DNA of 64,000 bases from Tretioscincus oriximinensis (lineage: Eukaryota; Chordata; Lepidosauria; Squamata; Gymnophthalmidae): the NCBI GenBank assembly GCA_022410635.1, contig JAJVDF010001736.1, positions 8,638 to 72,637 of the forward strand, read 5' to 3'. The position numbers and the translations under genes were made by a program. The notes beneath the pieces are model-generated. The model was not told where the DNA came from. It did no database searches and saw only the letters and a program-made list of their open reading frames with translations. Position 1 is the first letter of the stretch; every line of letters starts with the position of its first letter. Of the stretch, positions 58,501 to 61,061 are shown piece after piece.

Positions 58501-59910
58501 GTTGAGAAAAGTTTGTATATTGGAGAGACCAACATTTTTGGAAGCAAGCTCAGTTGGGACAAAATTCTGAGGGAAGCTAAGTGCAAAAATCTGAAGGTGC
58601 CTTTCACCTTCCAGATTCAAGATCTCCTTTTTCTGTTGTGAATCTGAACTCTTGAGTTTTCTCCCAACTAGAAAAATAATCCAAAATATATCCAAACTAA
58701 ATCAAGAAAGCCCAGTACAAAACTGTGTGTTTTGGTTTTTACTCCCATTCTTCAGGACTGAAGATGGTTTAAAAGTTCATGCATGACCTAAAGATCCCTG
58801 TTTTCAATCTAGTTATAATGAATATACTCAGAATATGGAAGAGTTCCTTTTCAGTCTATAAAGCAATTAAGTTTGGACAGGTAGTCCTGGGAGATGTGGT
58901 TTGAAAAAGGCTTTCCCTCCCCTAACTGGCTTTGTTGGATTCTGCTTTTAGAATTTATTAGTATCCATTGATTTTGCTTTTTTCATTTGGAGTTTCTGGT
59001 TTTGCAAACTGCAGAGCNCATAACTTAGCTGAATGGGATTTGTATGTTCTTGAGTATAATTGTTTCTGGATGCATGGAAATGGTAGAAGCTGAGTCCTTC
59101 GTCCCTTTACCCCGTTAGGTGCTTCAGTGAAGAGTCCTGTGTCTCCATCCCAGATGTGGAAGGCTACGTTGTTGTGCTTCAACCAGATGCTCCTCAAATC
59201 TCCCTGACTGGCAGCTCTCACTTTGCCCGGCCTGCCTCTGATTTTGAAGGGCCGGAGGGAGTCCCTTTGTTTCCTGACCTTCAGATTTCTTGCTCCATTT
59301 CACACCAGGTGGAGGCCAAGAAAGACGAGAGCTGGCATGGCACAGGTAAGTGGAATGTTTTATAAAATGTGTTGATGGGGAGGGAAAGATACAGGTGATG
59401 CCTCAAGAGAAATTTATTTTGAATGTTAGAGAAAATAAAACCACACAGATACACCCAGTGTGGACAATTATTTTTATTATTATTATTATCTGTACATATA
59501 ATAAAAGGCATGTAGGAGAGTTCCAAGGTATAATGATCAATGACAGGGTTTGGAACTTTGGCAGTCTCCAGAGATCAGTGACAGGGCTCGGTACTTTGGC
59601 AGCCTCCAGAAACCAATGACAGGACTTGGAACTTTGGCAGCCTCTAGAGACCGATGACAGGGCTTGGAACTTTGGCAGTCTCCAGAGATCAATAACAGGC
59701 AGTATCTTTTTTCAGTAACTCTGTTTTTTCCCTTGGTAGTGGCAGACACGAGGATGTCTGATGAGATTGTCCACAATCTGGATGGATGTGAAATCTCCTT
59801 AGTTGGAGAAGAACTTGACCTAGAGCGAGAATACCTTGTCCTGGATGGTGCCTCTTTACAGCAGAGAGGTCTGGAGCTTATTAACACCTCTGCATATCTG
59901 ACTGTTACAG
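18048..59910 (+). CDS. CLSTN3: CLSTN3, calsyntenin-3 (exons 1-14; 3' part beyond the window)
   Basis: Type I membrane protein of the calsyntenin (alcadein) family; the family acts at the postsynaptic membrane as a synaptic organiser. Join: 18048-18138, 25636-25758, 30367-30562, 48308-48516, 50059-50208, 51808-51993, 53022-53291, 54373-54485, 54577-54739, 56132-56188, 56780-56937, 57133-57281, 59119-59345, 59740-59910. This gives 754 codons plus one base with every junction in frame and GT-AG. Residues 1 to about 28 are a signal peptide, 31 to about 240 two cadherin repeats (NDVNEFAP linker), about 257-570 the LNS/laminin-G-like domain, then the membrane-proximal ectodomain. CLSTN3 rather than CLSTN1/2 is chosen on sequence such as [19 protein letters not shown], where CLSTN1 differs at several positions. 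The remaining roughly 200 residues, including the transmembrane helix and acidic tail, lie to the right. Confidence 0.95.
18481..19432. other. CLSTN3 intron 1, no recognised feature
   Basis: C-rich near the exon, then unique-looking sequence. Open frames here carry no family resemblance. One ambiguous base at 18512. Confidence 0.5.
19433..19728 (-). mobile_element. CR1 LINE 3' fragment
   Basis: Starts at GAACATAAGAACCTAAGAGG (the CR1 3' terminus in minus direction) and reaches the [20 protein letters not shown] codons. Confidence 0.87.
19729..19862. repeat. Direct repeat shared with 21600-21735
   Basis: Both contain GCCAATATTGGCTTCAGTT and GAATGGCCACTTCTTAAGCC and end GCAGGATGATGT. Family not recognised. 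Confidence 0.7.
19863..20589. other. CLSTN3 intron 1, no recognised feature
   Basis: No confident repeat, exon or regulatory site. One ambiguous base at 19979. Confidence 0.5.
20590..20690. mobile_element. AGCTTTCG-type repeat fragment
   Basis: GATAACCATGTTAGTTGGAT, then TCTAGCAAGGGGGTCTCGTA and GGCAGCATGAGCC match this family. Confidence 0.65.
21146..21420 (+). mobile_element. tRNA-derived SINE (type B)
   Basis: Head GAGCCAGTCTGGTGCAGTGG, TGGGTGACCTTGGGC, then CTTCAGGTTGAGAAGAATGG and a CTTCTCCTCTTCC tail. Confidence 0.85.
21600..21735. repeat. Direct repeat shared with 19729-19862
   Basis: Second copy of the repeat, same orientation, about 1.9 kb away in CLSTN3 intron 1. Confidence 0.7.
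21815..21968. mobile_element. Family-E palindromic element (full length)
   Basis: Left arm CTCTTCTGAAACATATTTTT through TTTAGTCCTGAAGAACTGGA; right arm TCTTCAGAACTGAAGATGGA to GTGTCAAAACAGCA. About 150 bases, arms pair over about 55 bases. Confidence 0.85.
22090..22345. mobile_element. AGCTTTCG-type repeats, nested or tandem
   Basis: Several pieces: CTAGTAAGGGAGACTCATAA, TCTAGCAAGAGGATCTCATA, ACAAAAGCTCCATCTGCC. At least two overlapping copies. Confidence 0.65.
22346..22590. mobile_element. AGCTTTCG-type repeat in CR1 3' end (copy 2)
   Basis: Reverse complement of 11417-11632 with very few differences, again at the 3' end of the same kind of CR1. Confidence 0.85.
22591..23365 (-). mobile_element. 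CR1 LINE 3' part (copy 2 of an inverted pair)
   Basis: C-terminal reverse-transcriptase frame intact for about 160 codons ([52 protein letters not shown]). Truncated at CAACCCAGTGTG, close to where copy 1 resumes. Confidence 0.93.
23366..24290. other. CLSTN3 intron 1; CT/CA microsatellite, otherwise unrecognised
   Basis: TCTCTCTTTCTCTCTCTCTC, then CACACAC at 23408-23442. The rest has no assigned feature. Confidence 0.6.
24292..24515 (+). mobile_element. tRNA-derived SINE (type B)
   Basis: AGAGCCAGTCTGGTATGGTG head, CAGCTGGGTGACCTTGGAC, then GAGAAAAGCAGGGTATAAAT end. Confidence 0.83.
24535..24655. mobile_element. Family-E palindromic element
   Basis: CCATCTTCAGTCTTGAAGAA at left pairs with the TTTTTTCAGGACTG side at right; ends AGTGTCAGAATAGCA. 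Confidence 0.75.
24775..25260. mobile_element. AGCTTTCG-type repeats, several diverged copies
   Basis: Recurring GAAGCTTTCATAGACAAAGT (24868, 25148) and AGGAGCTTT(C/T)GTAGGCTAAG (24910, 25190), giving a roughly 280-base direct duplication. Confidence 0.7.
25636..25758 (+). CDS. CLSTN3: CLSTN3 exon 2 (start of cadherin 1)
   Basis: 123 bases, phase 1 at both ends, so it could be skipped without a frame change. Codes [14 protein letters not shown] through [10 protein letters not shown], the start of the first cadherin repeat including a DKDAP calcium-site-like motif. Acceptor TTAG, donor GTACGT. A SINE starts about 60 bases downstream. Confidence 0.95.
25818..26045 (+). mobile_element. tRNA-derived SINE (type B) next to CLSTN3 exon 2
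   Basis: AGCCAGTCTGGTGTAACAAT head and GAAGAAAAGTGGGCTGTAAA end. Starts about 60 bases after the exon 2 donor. Confidence 0.83.
26280..26960 (+). repeat. Unclassified repeat H (copy 1), interrupted by family F
   Basis: CACCATTTTGTTTG and CTCCTCCCAAATGCT at the left and ACAAGTGGATTATCGA with GATGCAGC at the right match 57735-58075. The family-F element at 26418-26604 is inserted in it. Confidence 0.7.
26418..26604. mobile_element. hAT family-F short element with perfect 8-base duplication
   Basis: Ends TAGGCTGACCAGATGATC and GGTCATCTGTTCAGCCTA; flanked by TCCCAAAT at 26410-26417 and 26605-26612. The uninterrupted site exists at about 57815-57830. 187 bases, foldback structure. Confidence 0.93.
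27109..27474 (-). mobile_element. hAT family-F long element with 8-base duplication
   Basis: 366 bases, ends TAGGCTGGCCAGATGACCC and CAGAAAATCTGGTCAGTCTA; flanked by CCCCCCAG at 27101-27108 and 27475-27482. A piece of SINE tail (TCGGGTATAGGGCGGGGTAT) lies inside near its left end. Confidence 0.9.
27483..28354. other. CLSTN3 intron 2, no recognised feature
   Basis: Includes GGGAACTGTAGTCCACAGGG near 27570, a common amniote repeat motif. No coding or RNA gene seen. Confidence 0.5.
28355..28549. mobile_element. hAT family-F short element, diverged
   Basis: ACCAGATGACCCCTTTTTGG, AAACCCGGTTTTATGGTGCC, with A/T-rich middle (one N) and end TTTGGTCAGCCCTAG. Confidence 0.78.
28683..28906. mobile_element. 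hAT family-F short element in a SINE tail
   Basis: 224 bases. Flanks CCTTCGGG (28675-28682) and CTTTCGGG (28907-28914) match at 7 of 8. Inserted in the type B SINE end, whose GGTATAGGG and TAAATA run continue at 28914-28965. Confidence 0.88.
28914..28975 (+). repeat. SINE tail with TAAA microsatellite
   Basis: GGTATAGGGTGGAATAAAAA, then an AATA run; continuation of the SINE split by the family-F element. Confidence 0.7.
29030..29480 (-). mobile_element. Probable LINE fragment, family unclear
   Basis: The minus strand codes [22 protein letters not shown] sequence, similar in style to the EHxLxxCPxY region at the C-terminus of some non-LTR retrotransposons. Frames are broken. Confidence 0.4.
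29481..30366. other. CLSTN3 intron 2, no recognised feature
   Basis: Contains CTGGGAAGTGTAGTCTGAGC and GGACTACAGTTCCCAGCTT around 30005-30090, which are inverted relative to each other. No gene seen. One ambiguous base at 29602. Confidence 0.45.
30367..30562 (+). CDS. CLSTN3: CLSTN3 exon 3 (cadherin 1)
   Basis: 196 bases. Codes [17 protein letters not shown] through [20 protein letters not shown], the body of cadherin repeat 1. The acceptor is CCAG and the donor GTAAGA. The exon ends in phase 2 and joins exon 4 to complete the lysine before ATVHVRVND. Confidence 0.95.
30860..30998 (-). mobile_element. CR1 LINE 3' end (split by SINE and MITE)
   Basis: ACATAAGGAGATAAGAAGAG through GACACCCTGTAAATG; continues after 31388. 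Confidence 0.82.
31000..31247 (+). mobile_element. tRNA-derived SINE (type B), full length
   Basis: Head GAACCAGTTTGGTGTAGTGG, B-box-like CGGTTCAATTCCCCA, GGTGACCTTGGGCCAGTCAC, tail TAGGGCGGGATATAAATACA. Inserted into CR1 and itself followed by a mariner-type element. Confidence 0.92.
31250..31387. mobile_element. Tc1/mariner-type MITE (copy 1)
   Basis: 138 bases; ends CAAGGTGCTTCAAAAAATG and GAAGCACCCTG, with TA on both sides (31248-31249, 31388-31389). The two halves form a hairpin. The second copy is at 50951-51204. Confidence 0.85.
31390..32200 (-). mobile_element. CR1 LINE (continuation of the copy at 30860)
   Basis: Continues into the reverse-transcriptase C-terminus ([32 protein letters not shown]) and then [13 protein letters not shown]; decayed. 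Confidence 0.87.
32201..32522. other. CLSTN3 intron 3, no recognised feature
   Basis: G-run at 32376-32389. No gene supported; open frames on both strands are GC-driven. Confidence 0.5.
32523..32669. repeat. Long inverted repeat, 61-bp arms
   Basis: Arms 32523-32583 and 32609-32669 match at 60 of 61 positions with a 25-base spacer. The arm includes CCGTGCAGGGTCTGCCAATG. Overlaps an 18-base tandem repeat at its right end. Confidence 0.93.
32652..32714. repeat. 18-base tandem repeat
   Basis: GAGCAGCAGTGGCAGGAG repeated three and a half times without indels. Confidence 0.95.
32715..33499. other. CLSTN3 intron 3, no recognised feature
   Basis: GC-rich to about 33000, then mixed. The right part resembles the CR1 block encoding INDLDA-like sequence (GAATATATTAAAAAATTATA), weakly. 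Confidence 0.4.
33500..33690 (-). mobile_element. Partial tRNA-derived SINE (type B)
   Basis: TTTATTTGTACTTGTATCCC, ACCCGAAGGTCTCAGGGCAG and CCACAACAGACACCCTGTGG; minus strand, head missing. Confidence 0.82.
33720..34185 (-). mobile_element. RTE/BovB-like LINE fragment
   Basis: The minus strand codes [18 protein letters not shown], which resembles the VMYGCESWT-type region of RTE/BovB reverse transcriptases. Heavily mutated. Confidence 0.55.
34705..34790 (-). mobile_element. SINE/LINE tail fragment (CCCGAAGGTCTC type)
   Basis: TTATACTTATACCCTGCCCT followed by GAAGGTCTCAGGGCAGCC. Confidence 0.6.
34940..35035 (+). mobile_element. CR1 LINE 3' end, diverged
   Basis: GTGGGAGACAGAAGGCTGGA, TGGGGTCTAGCCCCATCCA and CGCTCTTATGTG resemble the CR1 3' UTR end. 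Confidence 0.55.
35036..35625. other. CLSTN3 intron 3, no recognised feature
   Basis: AT-rich; no supported feature. Confidence 0.5.
35626..35690. mobile_element. AGCTTTCG-type repeat fragment
   Basis: TTTCAAAGAAATAGCCATGT, TAGACTGGATCC and AGCAAGGGGGTC. Confidence 0.65.
35730..35778. mobile_element. Family-E half element
   Basis: AGGACTGAAGATGGATTAAA then ACGTGTTGGAACAGCA: right arm only. Confidence 0.65.
35779..36628. other. CLSTN3 intron 3, no recognised feature
   Basis: No supported exon or assigned repeat. Confidence 0.5.
36629..37219. mobile_element. hAT-like foldback element built of serial hairpins (copy 1)
   Basis: 591 bases. Ends TAGGGTTGCCATA and TATGGCAACCCTA are inverted. Flanking 8-mers TGTGCGTG (36621-36628) and TGTTCGCG (37220-37227) match at 6 of 8. 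Internal hairpins: ACATTCCC/GGGAATGT near 36726, AAAAACGCCTG/CAGGCGTTTTT around 36920-36990, and ACAGACGCTTGTAG/CTACAAGCGTCTGT at about 37070-37113. Confidence 0.83.
37365..37570 (-). mobile_element. L2-like LINE fragment
   Basis: Minus strand codes [18 protein letters not shown], which resembles the DWMKANKLKLN-type block of L2 reverse transcriptase. Confidence 0.55.
37745..38215. mobile_element. AGCTTTCG-type repeats, two or more diverged copies
   Basis: GTGGAAGCTCATTCTGCC, CATCTGAAGAAGTAGTCCTG, AAGCTTATGCTGTCCACC and CTTGCTAGATATTCTTGC. Confidence 0.65.
38235..38569 (-). mobile_element. tRNA-derived SINE (type A)
   Basis: Full body with head CAGGCACGGATAGCTCAG in minus direction; purine-rich AAGAAGAGGAAG tail on the left. 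Confidence 0.9.
38570..39354. other. CLSTN3 intron 3; short AGCTTTCG-type end, then unrecognised
   Basis: 38572-38650 matches that family (CCCAAAAGCTCCTGCAACC). From 38651 to 39354 nothing is recognised. Confidence 0.5.
39355..39560 (+). mobile_element. tRNA-derived SINE (type A, 5' truncated)
   Basis: GTGAGCGCCCTCTACTGGC, GATAGAATGTAAGCCTTTGG and GGTATAAAACCCAGTTCTTC. Confidence 0.75.
39534..39708 (+). repeat. CTTCCTCTT microsatellite grown from a SINE tail
   Basis: About 170 bases of CTTCCT/CTTCTT units between the SINE end and a CR1 start; the open frames across it are spurious. Confidence 0.92.
39709..40345 (+). mobile_element. CR1 LINE 3' fragment
   Basis: [17 protein letters not shown] codons, [30 protein letters not shown], then the 3' UTR to TTCTTATGTTCTTA. 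Two ambiguous bases. Confidence 0.9.
40346..40908. other. CLSTN3 intron 3, no recognised feature
   Basis: No supported feature. Confidence 0.5.
40909..40949 (+). repeat. ACT trinucleotide microsatellite
   Basis: About 13 perfect CTA units. Confidence 0.97.
40950..42284. other. CLSTN3 intron 3, no recognised feature
   Basis: Unique-looking; 41755-41945 has CCAATCAGTAGCC and TATATTGTAG elements reminiscent of an LTR promoter, but no matching partner. No gene supported. Confidence 0.4.
42285..42465 (-). mobile_element. CR1 LINE 3' region, second subfamily (split)
   Basis: GAATCATAGTGTTGGAAGGG, GACCTCCAGGG and AGCCCCTGCTCAGTAGGA are the CR1 3' end pattern in minus orientation; continues after the SINE at 42666. 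Confidence 0.72.
42466..42665 (+). mobile_element. tRNA-derived SINE (type A, diverged) in CR1
   Basis: AGAATAGCTCAGGTGTTACG head, ATTCATGAGTACCACCACTA and AAGATAGAATAGACGTAG end. Confidence 0.75.
42666..42840 (-). mobile_element. CR1 LINE continuation
   Basis: CAGGTCTCCTCTCAGTCTTC, GACTAAACATCACTAGATCC, ATCTTTGTAACTC fit the CR1 C-terminal codons (minus) after the SINE. Confidence 0.65.
42905..43015 (+). repeat. Degenerate tetranucleotide array
   Basis: TTTA, then TTAG units, then GTTC/GGTC/GCTC units. Confidence 0.85.
43016..43639. other. CLSTN3 intron 3, no recognised feature
   Basis: No supported feature. Confidence 0.5.
43640..44540 (+). mobile_element. hAT family-F long element, interrupted by a foldback element
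   Basis: Left part GACCAGATTTTCTGAGG with ATTCATGCTAATTTTCATAT; right part from 44246 to GGGGTCACCTGGTCAGCTTA. The sequence between is the element at 43759-44245. Confidence 0.85.
43759..44245. mobile_element. hAT-like foldback element (copy 2, nested)
   Basis: 487 bases. Flanked by TGTGAAGC (43751-43758) and CGTGAAGC (44246-44253), 7 of 8 identical. Right end ATATGGCAACCCTA; left end shortened to TAGGCAAAATCCC. Shares the hairpin blocks and the GTTTCGCCCTGCTCTC block with copy 1. Confidence 0.87.
44670..44900 (+). mobile_element. SINE tail and diverged CR1 3' end
   Basis: GCGGGGTATAAGTATAAATA at 44681, then from about 44720 a CR1-like 3' UTR (TGTGAGACAAAATGCGGGAC, AGAGGGGTTGTGG). Confidence 0.5.
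44901..45255. other. CLSTN3 intron 3, unrecognised; promoter-like AT-rich motif
   Basis: TATATAAAAGGCAAAGCAAG at about 45152 in an LTR-promoter-like setting. No matching partner found, so unassigned. Confidence 0.35.
45257..45572 (+). mobile_element. tRNA-derived SINE (type A), full length
   Basis: GCACGGATAGCTCAGTCGCT head, CGGGTTTCGAAGCCC B-box-like, end GGGGTATAAGATCC and CTTCTT tail. Nearly identical to the copy at 47123. Confidence 0.93.
45693..45772. mobile_element. AGCTTTCG-type repeat end
   Basis: TTAGTCTCAAAGTGCTACTG and GACTAACACGGATATTTCTC; same end as 15542-15580. Confidence 0.75.
46140..46500 (-). mobile_element. Two CR1 3' ends joined in tandem
   Basis: The block GAGGAAAGCAAAATATG(C) to CAAATGGTATTTCAGGA occurs at 46161 and again at 46325, separated by a CR1 3' terminus. 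Confidence 0.88.
46501..47122. other. CLSTN3 intron 3, mostly unrecognised
   Basis: 46758-46790 matches an AGCTTTCG-type end (TTTCAGAGAAATAGCTCTGT). No gene seen. Confidence 0.5.
47123..47440 (+). mobile_element. tRNA-derived SINE (type A), full length
   Basis: Head GCACGGATAGCTCAGTTGCT; CGGGTTTCGAAGCCC; end GGGGTATAAGAACCAAGTTC and a CTT tail of eight units. Confidence 0.93.
47541..47815 (-). mobile_element. T-rich LINE 3' end, possibly L1
   Basis: TTTTATTTCTTTTTCAATTC and A/T-rich sequence resemble a minus-strand L1 3' end. Weak. Confidence 0.3.
47828..48212 (+). mobile_element. hAT family-F long element
   Basis: TAGACTGAGCAGATTTTCTG at left, GGGGTCATCTGATCAGCCTA at right, with the GGTGCCTTTAGGAGGTGGCC middle. 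Target duplication not clear. Ends 95 bases before CLSTN3 exon 4. Confidence 0.83.
48308..48516 (+). CDS. CLSTN3: CLSTN3 exon 4 (cadherin 1-2 linker)
   Basis: 209 bases. Codes [17 protein letters not shown], the inter-repeat calcium-binding linker, then cadherin repeat 2 through [20 protein letters not shown] to FLIDNDG. It follows a T-rich acceptor tract; donor GTAAGG. Intron 3 upstream is the largest complete intron here (17745 bases) and is filled with repeats. Confidence 0.95.
48517..49618. other. CLSTN3 intron 4, mostly unrecognised
   Basis: TAACCCGCCCAGAAATCCTA with AAATAAAAAAAATAAAT at 48836-48900 looks like a SINE or LINE tail. Nothing else assigned. Confidence 0.45.
49619..49823 (+). 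repeat. Polypyrimidine tract and ATT/ATC microsatellite
   Basis: TTTCTCTTTCCC-type tract to about 49766, then TTATCATTATCATTATCATC to 49823. Confidence 0.92.
49824..49965 (+). mobile_element. Partial tRNA-derived SINE (type B)
   Basis: CTCTCTCAGCACCACCTATT, GTAAGCCACTTTGATTCCCT and GAGAAAAGTAGGGTATAGAA; head missing. Ends about 95 bases before exon 5. Confidence 0.78.
50059..50208 (+). CDS. CLSTN3: CLSTN3 exon 5 (cadherin 2)
   Basis: 150 bases, phase 1 at both ends. Codes [20 protein letters not shown], the TAYDCGKK motif and [11 protein letters not shown], the end of cadherin repeat 2 and the link to the LNS domain. Acceptor CCAG, donor GTATGA. Confidence 0.95.
50400..51415 (-). mobile_element. 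L1-like LINE 3' part, interrupted by a MITE
   Basis: The minus strand codes [17 protein letters not shown], the C-terminal H-x-WWECxKV-type block of L1 ORF2. The Tc1/mariner-type element at 50951-51204 is inserted in it. Frames are broken. Confidence 0.7.
50951..51204. mobile_element. Tc1/mariner-type MITE (copy 2)
   Basis: 254 bases; ends CAGGGTGCTTCAAAAATG and GAAGCACCCTG with TA on both sides. Longer middle than copy 1. Confidence 0.87.
51808..51993 (+). CDS. CLSTN3: CLSTN3 exon 6 (start of LNS region)
   Basis: 186 bases, phase 1 at both ends. Codes [20 protein letters not shown] through [17 protein letters not shown], with conserved cysteines in ETCDEP, KGCDRD and KLCG. Acceptor ACAG, donor GTGTGT. 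Confidence 0.95.
52150..52700 (+). repeat. GA-rich low-complexity block with GAT array
   Basis: GAAGAGG/GAAGATGA units through about 52450, a GAT run at 52469-52548, then more GA-rich sequence. Fills half of CLSTN3 intron 6. Open frames on both strands (acidic or poly-His/Ile) are spurious. Confidence 0.93.
53022..53291 (+). CDS. CLSTN3: CLSTN3 exon 7 (LNS domain)
   Basis: 270 bases, phase 1 at both ends. Codes [14 protein letters not shown], an NWT glycosylation site, [17 protein letters not shown] (second N-glycosylation sequon NGS), then [17 protein letters not shown]. The loop before LSDHF appears a few residues shorter than I recall for human CLSTN3. Acceptor ATAG, donor GTAAGA. Confidence 0.94.
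53590..53965 (+). repeat. C-rich minisatellite, about 130-155 base units
   Basis: Three imperfect units marked by ATGATTTCC (53601), GTGGTTTCC (53756) and ATGGTTTCC (53886), each followed by AACTTACCAGG-like and GAGCCAAAGGA-like blocks. In CLSTN3 intron 7. Confidence 0.75.
53966..54372. other. CLSTN3 intron 7, no recognised feature
   Basis: No supported feature before the exon 8 acceptor. Confidence 0.5.
54373..54485 (+). CDS. CLSTN3: CLSTN3 exon 8 (LNS domain)
   Basis: 113 bases. Codes [20 protein letters not shown] through [10 protein letters not shown] and ends in phase 0. Acceptor GCAG, donor GTAAGG. The intron after it is only 91 bases, the shortest in the gene. Confidence 0.95.
54577..54739 (+). 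CDS. CLSTN3: CLSTN3 exon 9 (LNS domain)
   Basis: 163 bases. Codes [40 protein letters not shown] and [16 protein letters not shown] is a typical laminin-G/LNS strand signature. Acceptor GCAG, donor GTGAGC; ends in phase 1. Confidence 0.95.
54740..55254. other. CLSTN3 intron 9 (first part), no recognised feature
   Basis: No supported feature. Confidence 0.5.
55255..55378 (+). repeat. Degenerate telomere-like GGTTAG repeats
   Basis: Many variants of TTAGGG/GTTAGAG/GTTAAG in a row, e.g. ATGGTTAGGGATATGGTTAG and AAATTAGGGTTAGCC. Confidence 0.75.
55379..56131. other. CLSTN3 intron 9 (rest)
   Basis: TTTA and GTTT microsatellite at 55552-55586. The rest is unrecognised. Confidence 0.5.
56132..56188 (+). 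CDS. CLSTN3: CLSTN3 exon 10 (57-base charged insert)
   Basis: 57 bases, phase 1 at both ends. Codes [19 protein letters not shown], a lysine/glutamate-rich loop with one NST glycosylation sequon. The human protein has a similar loop (EEKNKEKEKG at its start). The acceptor is GCAG and the donor GTATTT is weak. The symmetrical phase makes it a possible cassette exon. Confidence 0.88.
56189..56779. other. CLSTN3 intron 10, no recognised feature
   Basis: Pyrimidine-rich toward the exon 11 acceptor; no repeat or gene assigned. Confidence 0.5.
56780..56937 (+). CDS. CLSTN3: CLSTN3 exon 11 (end of LNS domain)
   Basis: 158 bases. Codes [20 protein letters not shown] through [20 protein letters not shown] to GKGMK, ending in phase 0. 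Acceptor TTAG. The donor GTACAC has a weak +5 position. The intron after it is 195 bases. Confidence 0.94.
57133..57281 (+). CDS. CLSTN3: CLSTN3 exon 12
   Basis: 149 bases. Codes [39 protein letters not shown] and [10 protein letters not shown]. Acceptor ACAG, donor GTGAGT, ends in phase 2. Part of the membrane-proximal ectodomain. Confidence 0.95.
57370..57660 (+). mobile_element. Possible solo LTR or promoter-bearing repeat
   Basis: A TATA-like box (CAGTATAAAAGGACTATG) near 57550 and AATAAATATT near 57620, about 70 bases apart, as in an LTR U3/R. No matching second copy or boundary duplication was found. Low confidence. Confidence 0.3.
57735..58075 (+). repeat. Unclassified repeat H (copy 2)
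   Basis: CATTTTGTTTGC, CTCCTCCCAAATGCTGG and TACGAGTGGATTACTGACC with GGATGCAGCC match 26330-26420 and 26850-26930. It carries the uninterrupted family-F target site. Confidence 0.7.
58076..58705. other. CLSTN3 intron 12, no recognised feature
   Basis: No supported feature. Confidence 0.5.
58710..58790. mobile_element. Family-E palindromic element fragment
   Basis: CATTCTTCAGGACTGAAGAT, GGTTTAAAAG and CATGCATGACC; right arm and centre. Confidence 0.65.
59119..59345 (+). CDS. CLSTN3: CLSTN3 exon 13
   Basis: 227 bases. Codes [60 protein letters not shown] and ESWHGTG. Acceptor TTAG, donor GTAAGT. Followed by a 394-base intron that contains a 38-bp minisatellite. Confidence 0.95.
59535..59700 (+). 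repeat. 38-base minisatellite in intron 13
   Basis: Units at 59535, 59573, 59611 and 59649 plus a 14-base partial; each contains ACTTTGGCAG(T/C)CTC(C/T)AGA. No indels between units. Ends 40 bases before exon 14. Confidence 0.95.
59740..59910 (+). CDS. CLSTN3: CLSTN3 exon 14 (last exon in window)
   Basis: 171 bases. Codes [20 protein letters not shown] through [20 protein letters not shown], with one NTS sequon. The acceptor is GTAG. The donor GTCTGT is poor at +3/+4 but keeps G at +5; the human protein continues VESITVYEE at this point. No match to that next exon was seen before 64000. Confidence 0.92.
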
Positions 59911-59966
59911 GTCTGTATCTACTGCTAAGATCCTTTTTTGGCAGAATCAACTACTGCTTTTGTATC

Positions 59967-60010
<44 letters not shown>
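59967..60010 (+). repeat. GATA microsatellite (left part)
   Basis: Eleven GATA units. A further GATA stretch at 60331-60350 lies on the other side of the inserted repeat. Confidence 0.97.
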
Positions 60011-60330
60011 TGGCAGTTGGTGCAGTTTGGGGCTGGAGGGGTGCAGGTTCCTCTAGCCTCGGCAAAGTTAGGAAAGGGGCTGGGAAGGAATCACATTCAA
60101 GCACTTTCCGGTCTCTTTCTCAGTCTACAAGTTGAATGTCAATGCAAAATGGCATCTCTATGGAAACTGAGAGACTGTAGCCCCTCCTAGGCAGCCTTCC
60201 CATTGGTTCTGGGATTGGTGCCCCCTTTTGTCAATTAAAAAAGNTGCCTGGAGCTTTTTGATTTGTTGGCAGCTCCTCTATGAAAGGATATTTTATAATT
60301 GATTTTGATCTCTGACTGTTCGCCGAACCA
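60011..60330 (+). mobile_element. Unclassified 320 bp repeat (copy 2) inserted in GATA array
   Basis: Starts TGGCAG, ends CGCCGAACCA; matches 5862-6190 over its length. Flanked by GATAG and GATGG. One ambiguous base. A solo-LTR-like TG...CA structure is possible. Confidence 0.75.
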
Positions 60331-60350
60331 GATGGATAGATAGATAGATA

Positions 60351-60675
60351 CTTCTTTGCATGTATGGCAAATTGTTTTATGAACATAATAGCAGTGTCAC
60401 TTCAGCGTTAAATCTGAATCTTTAGTGCTTCCTTTTGCATATTTGGAAATGTTTCATCTCTTCTGTTTCCTGGCTGGGTGGTTTAATCTGTTAGGAAAAT
60501 GAAGGGGCTAAGGGTCAGGCAGAAAAATAATCCATTAACCTCTCGAAATTGCCTATGTCCACTAAGCCCCTCTCAAACAAGATTCATCTGAAACTTCCAG
60601 TGAATTTTAATAAATCCTGATTGCAGGCATGAGTAGCAGAAGTCCAAAGGTTTGGTATTTTCTACCCATCCACAC
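60351..60675. other. CLSTN3 intron 14, no recognised feature
   Basis: No match to the expected next CLSTN3 exon and no assigned repeat. Confidence 0.5.
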
Positions 60676-60818
60676 TAAAGATGCATATTTTTATTCCACC
60701 TTCATTCTTAAAAAACACAACCAAACTGGGGGGGGAGGGGGAATAGAGGCATTTTTTGCCCGATTTATTCCAGTTCTTTAGGACTAATCTTGGATTAACA
60801 GTATGTGTCAGAACAGAA
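60676..60818. mobile_element. Family-E palindromic element
   Basis: Left GCATATTTTTATTCCACCTT, right CCAGTTCTTTAGGACTAATC, then AGTATGTGTCAGAACAG. Confidence 0.75.
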
Positions 60819-61061
60819 CTTGAAAATAGGATTATTTGGAATCTGTTTGTGTGGCTGTATTGGGTGGAATAGTGGAAGAAAAATCTTTTCCAAGAAGAGA
60901 CTAGATATTTATTGGAAACCTCACAGTGGGAAATTGCCAGCAAGGGAAAGATTAAGGCTGTACCCAGGCAGGGTCAATAATCTACTTGAAAGCCAGACTT
61001 CTGTTGAATTTGCCTTGCCAGGTTGTAATATAAACAGGCAGATTGTGGATGTTAAAACTGT

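Noticed and set aside
59535..59700. CRISPR-like array
   Set aside because: Units are contiguous 38-base tandem repeats without unique spacers, in a vertebrate intron.
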